Source of the DNA: Hyphomicrobiales bacterium
GTDB lineage: Bacteria; Pseudomonadota; Alphaproteobacteria; Rhizobiales; HXMU1428-3
Direction: 5' to 3'
DNA length: 10,379 nt
NCBI GenBank assembly: GCA_021775385.1
Contig: JAJFHW010000016.1
Location: forward strand, 1 to 10,379
Positions 6,095 to 10,379 of this stretch are shown piece by piece. Position 1 is the first letter of the stretch, and each line of letters begins with the position of its first letter. A model generated the notes under the pieces. The model saw only the letters and a list, made by a program, of their open reading frames with translations, searched no databases and had not been told where the DNA came from. The translations under genes were made by a program, and so were the position numbers.

Positions 6095-7096
6095 TTATTT
6101 AATCCAGCCTTTTTCTTTGTAATATTTCACAGCACCTGGATGCAATGGCGCTGACAAGCCATCCTTCACCATGCTTTTTGGATCAAGCACACGAAAAGCC
6201 GGGTGATATTTCTTAAAATCATCAAGTCCATCAAAAACAGCTTTCACAAGCCCATAAACAACCTCGTCAGATACATCTGCCCGTGTCACCAAAGTGGCCC
6301 GCGGTCCAAATGTGGTGACATCTTCTGTCACCGTTGAATAAGTTCCCGTTGGAATTTTTGTAAAGCTATAAAATGGACGCTCATCAACTAGCTTTTTAAC
6401 AGGTTCTCCAGTTAAAGAAATGATCCGAGCTTCACAACCATCGGTGGCTTGCGAAACACCAGCGTTCGGAAATCCAACAGAATAACCAAAAGCATCAATG
6501 TTCCCATTACAAAGCGCACCAGCTTGCTCTGTGGAGTTCAACTCAGTGGCCAAAGAGAAATAGCTTTTATCGACCCCATAAGCCTTCATCAAAATCTCAA
6601 ATGTGCCCCGCTGACCAGAACCAGCATTCCCGATATTAACTCGTTTGCCTTTAAGATCAGCCCAGGATTTTATGCCAGAGCCTTTCGAAACCAAAATCTG
6701 AAACGGTTCCGCATGTAATGAAAAAACAGCGCGAATGCTCGAAAGTTGATTGCCCTTAAACTTACTCGTACCCTTATAGGCATGGTACTGCCAATCAGAT
6801 TGAGCAACACCAAAATCTAGCTCCTTCGAGCGAATTGCGTTAATATTATAAATAGAGCCACCAGAAGACGGCGCATTACAACGAACCGCATCGCCTTTTT
6901 TATTTGCAGCCTTGTTCATCAAGTCACAAATCTTATTCCCAGCAACAAAATAAACCCCTGTAGGGCCACCGGTTCCAATTGAAACAAATGTTTTTTCAGC
7001 TTTAGCAAGTGAAATAGAACTGGCAAAAACCAGCCCACAACTAAGTAAACCACCCACAAAGTTTTTAGAAATTCCAGCTTTCTTAACGACGCTCAT
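6095..7096 (-). CDS. TAXI family TRAP transporter solute-binding protein
   Basis: This periplasmic receptor captures a small solute and hands it to the TRAP permease encoded downstream. The 333-residue product has a signal peptide: KK near the N-terminus, a hydrophobic stretch 12-30 and likely cleavage after AKA (33). The family hallmark is near the mature N-terminus: SIGTGGPTGVYFVAGNKICD (39-58). Further TAXI-type stretches are SGGSIYNINAIRSKELDFGV (78-97) and GNAGSGQRGTFEILMKAYGV (156-175). The ribosome binding site AAGAGG (7109-7104) is well placed before the ATG. TAXI receptors have mostly unknown ligands (glutamate/glutamine was proposed for a few), so the substrate is open. A terminator follows the gene, and a palindrome with a consensus -35 box lies upstream, suggesting separate control from the mrp pair. 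Confidence 0.95.
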   Translation of the reverse strand: MSVVKKAGISKNFVGGLLSCGLVFASSISLAKAEKTFVSIGTGGPTGVYFVAGNKICDLMNKAANKKGDAVRCNAPSSGGSIYNINAIRSKELDFGVAQSDWQYHAYKGTSKFKGNQLSSIRAVFSLHAEPFQILVSKGSGIKSWADLKGKRVNIGNAGSGQRGTFEILMKAYGVDKSYFSLATELNSTEQAGALCNGNIDAFGYSVGFPNAGVSQATDGCEARIISLTGEPVKKLVDERPFYSFTKIPTGTYSTVTEDVTTFGPRATLVTRADVSDEVVYGLVKAVFDGLDDFKKYHPAFRVLDPKSMVKDGLSAPLHPGAVKYYKEKGWIK

Positions 7097-7152
7097 CTCA
7101 TAACCTCTTGATATAAATGAAGATATTTATTGTCTTTTTTATTCGTTCAACA

Positions 7153-7178
7153 GACATAAAATTAATACTTTATGTCAA
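7153..7178 (-). promoter_or_regulatory. Inverted repeat overlapping a TTGACA box upstream of the TAXI gene
   Basis: GACATAAA-8 bases-TTTATGTC (7153-7176) is a perfect 8-base inverted repeat. Its right arm overlaps TTGACA on the minus strand (7178-7173), the consensus -35 box, about 77 bp before the binding-protein ATG. No strong -10 box follows at the usual distance; TTTATG or a later AT-rich stretch may serve. A repressor bound here would cover the promoter. This is an inference. Confidence 0.4.
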
Positions 7179-7223
7179 AATCACGATAACCAATAAAATA
7201 AGAAGAATGAAGGCTTAAAAAAA

Positions 7224-7625
7224 CTATCTACTCTGACCAGCTTCTTCAAGCTCAACTAAATATGCGGGCCAAAGGTCATCATGTTCGGAGCCAAGTTTAT
7301 GCAAATAAACCCAGCTATAAAACCCTGTTTTATGCCCATCACTAAATTGAATGCGAACCGCATAATTCCCAACGGGTTCAACATCAGTGATGAGCACCAT
7401 TTTTTTCCCAAACTGTAACTTGCGCTCAGCTTCACTATGCCCCTGCACCTCAGCACTCGGGCTAAAAACACGTAAATATTCAGAAGATAATTCATATTTA
7501 TTTTCAGCAAAAGTAACCGTTAGCACATCCCTCGAATGAGAAAGCCTTATCTCGCTAGGCACAAGCTGATCATTAATAGATTGATCCACTTTAGTCACAT
7601 CAGTCATATCATTACCAGAAGTCAT
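7224..7625 (-). CDS. DUF971 domain protein
   Basis: This 133-residue protein consists mostly of a DUF971 domain (the fold also found at the N-terminus of gamma-butyrobetaine hydroxylase). Motifs seen are SEIRLSHSRDVLTVTF (24-39), EYLRVFSPSAEVQGH (49-63) and VEPVGNYAVRIQFSDGHKTG (82-101), followed by FYSWVYLHKLG. There is no signal peptide or membrane segment. The first 20 or so residues look unstructured; an internal ATG at residue 7 is possible, but AAAGGA nine bases before the ATG at 7625 supports the longer form. It follows mrp by 71 bp on the same strand, a recurrent pairing (DUF971 is also fused to Mrp in some bacteria), which suggests a role linked to iron-sulfur protein maturation. Its biochemical function is not established. 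Confidence 0.9.
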   Translation of the reverse strand: MTSGNDMTDVTKVDQSINDQLVPSEIRLSHSRDVLTVTFAENKYELSSEYLRVFSPSAEVQGHSEAERKLQFGKKMVLITDVEPVGNYAVRIQFSDGHKTGFYSWVYLHKLGSEHDDLWPAYLVELEEAGQSR

Positions 7626-7696
7626 GAATAAAATTCCTTTAAACAGGCTTTATATTTAGGTGCCAGTAAGTTAGGTAAGCAAGTGTGGTCAAATGA

Positions 7697-8890
7697 CTAT
7701 TCAATCACAATATTAGGTGCAGCTACTCTTGTATCCTCACCTTGCGCATCAAGCCCATTCCAAACTTTCTTAGCAATATCCATATAAGCCTGAGCTTCTG
7801 CACTTTCAGGATTAGACGCGACAATTGGCCGTCCAGCATCAGAAGTTTCCCGAATATCCATATGCAAAGGGATTTGCCCTAAGAAGTCAGCACCAATCTT
7901 AAGGGCTTCTTCTTTCGCACCACCATGACCAAAAATATCAGAACGTTCACCACAAGATGGACAAAGAAAGTAACTCATATTCTCAACAAGGCCCAGAATA
8001 GGAATATTTACTTGCGCAAACATATTAATGCCCTTACGTGCATCGATCAAGGCAAGGTCTTGCGGTGTTGAAACTATAACCGCACCAGAAAGCGGTGTTT
8101 GCTGTGCAATGGTCAGTTGTACATCACCAGTTCCTGGTGGCATATCAATAACCAAAACATCCAAAGGAGCCCAGGTCACCTTGTTAATCATCTGACCGAG
8201 TGCAGACATAACCATAGGCCCACGCCAAACAACCGGTGTACCTTCAGCCACCATAAAGCCCATAGACATAACCTTAACGCCATAAGCTTCAAGGGCTAGA
8301 ATTTCATTATTTGGTCCGGTTTGTGGTTCTTCATTAAGCCCAAGCAAGCGCGGCATAGACGGCCCGTAAACATCCGCATCTAGAATACCAACCTTCAGAC
8401 CTAATGCCTTTAGGCCCATCGCTAAATTAACAGATGTGGTTGATTTCCCAACACCACCCTTACCCGAAGCAACAGCAATAACATGGCGTACCCCCGGAAT
8501 AGCCTGCCCAGCCGCTGCTTCAGCCCCGCCACCTTGAGGTTGGCCACCAGCCGGATTATTAGATTTTCCATTTGTCTGATTGTCAGCTTGCCCATTGGCA
8601 TGACCATTCCCTTGCCCATTAGCCTGAGATCCATTCGATTTCTGGCGCTCAGCCGTAATTGTCACACCAACAGAAGAAACATCCTCTAGTGCGCCAACAA
8701 CATCCTCAGCTTTCCGGCAATAAGGCTCTAATTTCTGCGGGTCTTCATTGCCTGCATCAAGGGCAAAATAAACTTTACCATTGGCAATCACCACTTCAGA
8801 AACCAGACCACGGTCAACAATATTGTCACCGCCTTCAAATTCAATAGTCTTTAATGCGTCTAGTATTTTCTCTTTTGTGAGACCGGCCAT
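7697..8890 (-). CDS. mrp: Mrp/NBP35 family iron-sulfur carrier ATPase
   Basis: This is a cytoplasmic P-loop ATPase (also called ApbC) that carries and transfers Fe-S clusters. The ATG at 8890 has AAAGGGAG six bases upstream; the frame could be opened to a TTG at 8914, but nothing supports that. The product is 397 residues. About 5-80 is the MIP18/DUF59 domain. About 84-130 is a low-complexity Asn/Gly/Gln/Ala linker. From 135 on is the ATPase: the deviant Walker A SGKGGVGKS (142-150), DADVYGPSMPRLLG (171-184), VLVIDMPPGTGD (245-256) and the cluster-binding CPSC (C310, C313) within NMSYFLCPSCGERSDIFGHGG. It heads a likely two-gene unit with DUF971 and is divergent from moeA. Nearness to a molybdenum cofactor gene fits, since several molybdoenzymes need Fe-S clusters. 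Confidence 0.96.
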   Translation of the reverse strand: MAGLTKEKILDALKTIEFEGGDNIVDRGLVSEVVIANGKVYFALDAGNEDPQKLEPYCRKAEDVVGALEDVSSVGVTITAERQKSNGSQANGQGNGHANGQADNQTNGKSNNPAGGQPQGGGAEAAAGQAIPGVRHVIAVASGKGGVGKSTTSVNLAMGLKALGLKVGILDADVYGPSMPRLLGLNEEPQTGPNNEILALEAYGVKVMSMGFMVAEGTPVVWRGPMVMSALGQMINKVTWAPLDVLVIDMPPGTGDVQLTIAQQTPLSGAVIVSTPQDLALIDARKGINMFAQVNIPILGLVENMSYFLCPSCGERSDIFGHGGAKEEALKIGADFLGQIPLHMDIRETSDAGRPIVASNPESAEAQAYMDIAKKVWNGLDAQGEDTRVAAPNIVIE

Positions 8891-9159
8891 CAATGGCTCC
8901 CTTTCTAAAAACAAATCAAATGTTACAAAGTTAAAAAACTAAACTTTGAAAACAAGCATTTCATACCAAGCAAAGCTATATTTACGCTCTTGACATATAA
9001 ATAGCTAGATGCAACCAATTTCAAGCATAAACACTCAAAATAACTGCATTAATTCGCCTAAAAAACAACGGATAAAACTACAAAACATATGAGACGCAGC
9101 TTTTAATTGTTTATGGTAAAATATTAAAGATCACCAAAAACTAACTGATTGAAATCAAA
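8891..9159. other. Divergent AT-rich intergenic region between mrp and moeA
   Basis: This 269-bp gap must hold the promoters of both genes. Visible signals are weak: a 7-base inverted repeat CAAAGTT/AACTTTG (8926-8932 and 8942-8948) in the mrp leader, and TTGACA at 8990-8995 on the plus strand without a convincing -10 partner. I see no RNA gene and no coding frame. Confidence 0.4.
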
Positions 9160-10379
9160 ATGGCTCCAAAACAAATTGATGATTGCTTCCTTCACGATAA
9201 AGATCGCCTCACACACAAAGAAGCTCTAGATATTCTCAAAACCAACCTGAGCCCTCTTTCCAAGTCAGAAACAATAAACATTAATGAAGCTGATAACCGC
9301 GTTTTAGCTGATGACATAAAAGCCCCGCGCCCCATTCCAGCTCACAGAAACGCAGCTGTAGACGGTTATGCCTTTGCATATAATGACTACTCAAAAGAAA
9401 AAGGCACTACCTTTCCAGTCACTGAAAGAGTAATAGCCGGCGCTCCCTTAATTGAAACAACACAAGAAAACTCCGCAACGCGCATTTTCACCGGCGCTGT
9501 CATGCCAACAGATCTTGATACAGTCGTCATGCAGGAAGACGTCTCACTAAAAAACCAATCAGATAATCAAGCATCCGTCACCATCCCACCCGGTTTAAAA
9601 CAAGGCGCCAATTGCCGCCAAGCCGGAGAAGATACGAGCGAAAACAGCATCATCGTAGAGAAACAAACAAAATTAACCAGCCGTCACATCGCCGCAATAG
9701 CTTCCGCTGGCATAGATGAACTCTTAGTGCACCAAAAGCCCAAAGTCGCCATTCTCTCAACGGGCAATGAAATCTTATCACCAGGCGACCAATTCCACTT
9801 AGGCAAGGTTTATGATTCCAACCGGCCAATGCTAAAATCTCTCATCAAATCACAACAAGCAGATTTAACAGACCTCGGCATCATCAAAGATAACCCGAAC
9901 GACATTCAAAATGCACTTATGGAAGCTGCCAAAACTCATGACGTCATCATCACCTCTGGCGGCGCCAGTAAAGGCGAGGAAGATCACATCATCACTAGCC
10001 TGCAAAAATTAGGCAAACAACATATGTGGCAACTCGCCATTAAACCAGGCCGGCCGATGAGCTTTGGTCAAATTAATGACACGCTGTTCATTGGCCTTCC
10101 CGGCAACCCAGTCGCTGCTTTTATTTGCTTTTTTCTCTATGGTATCCCGATTTTAAACCGTCTTTCAGGGCAAGAATGGCAAAGCCCGCACAAGTTCCAG
10201 GTCATTGCTAATTTTGAGATACAGAAGAAAAAACCCGACCGCCGTGAATTCTTACGCGGAACCTTAAGAACAGAAAACGGCATCACATCCGTAGACAAAT
10301 TCAACCAAGATGGCTCCGGCATCATCCGCTCCCTCACAACAGCAGACGGCCTCATCGAAATTGATGAAGCCACCACAAG
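9160..10379 (+). CDS. moeA: Molybdopterin molybdotransferase (C-terminus beyond the right edge)
   Basis: MoeA inserts molybdate into adenylylated molybdopterin, the last common step of molybdenum cofactor synthesis, as a cytoplasmic dimer. The frame is open from the ATG at 9160 to the edge, giving 406 residues, close to the family's full length of about 400-420. Motifs in order are RPIPAHRNAAVDGYAF (57-72), IFTGAVMPTDLDTVVMQED (109-127), ILSTGNEIL (198-206), YDSNRPML (218-225), SGGASKGEEDH (266-276), AIKPGRPMSFG (293-303) and GLPGNPVAAF (312-321). The Asp residues of VDGYAF and GEEDH match conserved active-site positions. The C-terminal beta-barrel domain begins near 345 and is cut. There is no clear Shine-Dalgarno before the ATG, but no other start precedes the conserved region. 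It is divergent from mrp. Confidence 0.95.
   Translation, partial: MAPKQIDDCFLHDKDRLTHKEALDILKTNLSPLSKSETININEADNRVLADDIKAPRPIPAHRNAAVDGYAFAYNDYSKEKGTTFPVTERVIAGAPLIETTQENSATRIFTGAVMPTDLDTVVMQEDVSLKNQSDNQASVTIPPGLKQGANCRQAGEDTSENSIIVEKQTKLTSRHIAAIASAGIDELLVHQKPKVAILSTGNEILSPGDQFHLGKVYDSNRPMLKSLIKSQQADLTDLGIIKDNPNDIQNALMEAAKTHDVIITSGGASKGEEDHIITSLQKLGKQHMWQLAIKPGRPMSFGQINDTLFIGLPGNPVAAFICFFLYGIPILNRLSGQEWQSPHKFQVIANFEIQKKKPDRREFLRGTLRTENGITSVDKFNQDGSGIIRSLTTADGLIEIDEATT

Noticed and set aside
7035..7040. Possible lipobox (LLSC, residues 17-20) in the TAXI protein
   Set aside because: The hydrophobic stretch before the cysteine is too short and continues past it; cleavage after AKA at residue 33 fits a normal signal peptide better.
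8891..8914. Upstream TTG start for mrp
   Set aside because: It would add eight residues, including the ribosome binding site AAAGGGAG that fits the ATG at 8890.
8990..9020. TTGACA at 8990 as a moeA promoter
   Set aside because: There is no acceptable -10 box 16-18 bases downstream, and it is about 165 bp from the start codon.
1..10379. A new multi-gene system (defence, biosynthesis or mobile island)
   Set aside because: All large genes belong to familiar housekeeping or transport families, and base composition looks even along the window; only the non-coding repeat and two unknown small genes stand out.

Overview
This is a moderately AT-rich bacterial window that looks like a conserved chromosomal segment of an alphaproteobacterium, most likely of the Hyphomicrobiales (Rhizobiales). 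The reasons are a short-form cofactor-dependent phosphoglycerate mutase directly after dapB, a TAXI-type TRAP transporter with a fused permease, and a Mrp/DUF971 pair. The lineage is an inference from gene content, not a database match.

Layout. (1) Positions 1-142, minus: the start of a small charged, helix-rich protein that runs off the left edge. (2) 357-929, minus: an exported protein of unknown function with four cysteines. (3) 1117-3173, plus: a compact likely operon ppa-dapB-gpmA (inorganic pyrophosphatase, lysine/diaminopimelate synthesis, glycolysis). (4) 3379-7096, minus: a TAXI-TRAP uptake system, with the binding protein gene (6095-7096) upstream of the fused 4TM/12TM permease gene (3379-5796); a terminator and a repeat separate them. 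(5) 7224-8890, minus: mrp (Fe-S carrier ATPase) followed by a DUF971 gene. (6) 9160 to the right edge, plus: moeA (molybdenum insertion into molybdopterin), nearly complete but without its stop codon.

The part not explained by ordinary genes is a dispersed intergenic repeat. Two long copies (about 3170-3340 and 5838-6039) share a left block, a central block and a right end. A shortened third copy (about 299-354) shares the right half. Between the conserved blocks are hairpins whose sequence differs from copy to copy while the pairing is kept. All three have the same orientation and lie just beyond the 3' end of a leftward gene. Two of them touch a stop codon. One fills the gap between the TAXI binding-protein gene and its permease, where it and the terminator probably set the ratio of the two products.

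No tRNA, rRNA, CRISPR array, transposase or phage gene is visible. Apart from the repeat family, the window is housekeeping plus one transporter; I do not see an undescribed multi-gene defence or biosynthetic system.
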